Assembly: GCA_039889035.1 (NCBI GenBank)
Contig: JBDQQY010000016.1
Location: 1 to 64,000, forward strand
Length of the DNA stretch: 64,000 nucleotides
Direction of reading: 5' to 3'
Source: Plantactinospora sp039889035
GTDB lineage: Bacteria; Actinomycetota; Actinomycetes; Mycobacteriales; Micromonosporaceae
Under the pieces are notes generated by a model. That model was given only the letters and a program-made list of their open reading frames with translations. It was not told the DNA's origin and searched no databases. A program made the position numbers and the translations under genes. Of the stretch, positions 63,998 through 64,000 are shown piece after piece (positions within the stretch are counted from its first letter, which is position 1; every line of letters starts with the position of its first letter).

Positions 63998-64000
63998 CCA

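Overview
The window is 64 kb of very GC-rich DNA (roughly 70% or more). It has short intergenic gaps, many GTG starts, and ATGA/GTGA stop-start overlaps. Gene content (Scr1-type HTH regulator with DUF397, DUF1707, GPP34, mycosin with type VII-like substrates, SdhCAB beside a LysR gene, DUF389) points to a filamentous actinomycete, most likely Micromonosporaceae. The genus cannot be fixed from the sequence alone. I call 57 protein genes and one frameshifted gene. I saw no rRNA, tRNA, CRISPR array, insertion sequence or prophage.

Layout. 0-28.4 kb is mixed housekeeping and accessory material: the end of a polar amino-acid ABC transporter; a cytochrome P450; an orphan maltokinase-cap protein; a MarR regulator between two NTF2-fold genes (one broken); an imine-reductase-like gene divergent from an HxlR regulator; a Scr1-type HTH/DUF397 pair; small membrane and TPR proteins; a LysR gene divergent from sdhCAB; a serine hydrolase; an MBL-fold hydrolase; an amino-acid/amine permease, GPP34 protein and copper amine oxidase; Tex; DUF389; and a response regulator/histidine kinase pair.

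28.4-48.7 kb is a surface-glycan locus. A leftward arm (fnlA-fnlB-glycosyltransferase-fnlC) should make and transfer UDP-L-FucNAc. A rightward arm starts at the same AT-rich intergenic island. It carries pglE-pglC-pglD (bacillosamine-type sugar and its phosphoglycosyl transferase), two glycosyltransferases, a second NeuD/PglD-like acetyltransferase, gmd and a GDP-perosamine-synthase-like aminotransferase. Then come a Wzx-like flippase (reverse strand), a Wzy/O-antigen-ligase-like protein, a PglF/CapD-type dehydratase, and a Gfo/Idh/MocA dehydrogenase with a C3-type sugar aminotransferase. Together these could supply up to four rare amino-sugar nucleotides to a lipid-linked glycan that is flipped and polymerised.

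48.7-54.9 kb holds a double-domain glycerophosphodiester phosphodiesterase and a small operon of type VII-secretion character: a helical protein with a YxxxD motif, a proline-rich protein and a membrane-anchored mycosin. No EccB/C/D/E gene lies in the window. 55-64 kb holds an aspartyl-protease-like protein that has lost its catalytic Asp, pgm and glgC (glucose-1-phosphate/ADP-glucose), a divergent lysG/lysE pair with a visible operator, a fatty-acid desaturase and an unrecognised membrane protein.

Recurring sequence-level patterns are reported separately: TAnnnT -10 boxes exactly 6-7 nt before start codons (leaderless mRNAs), perfect hairpins at convergent gene ends, and several 25-32 bp tandem duplications near gene ends.
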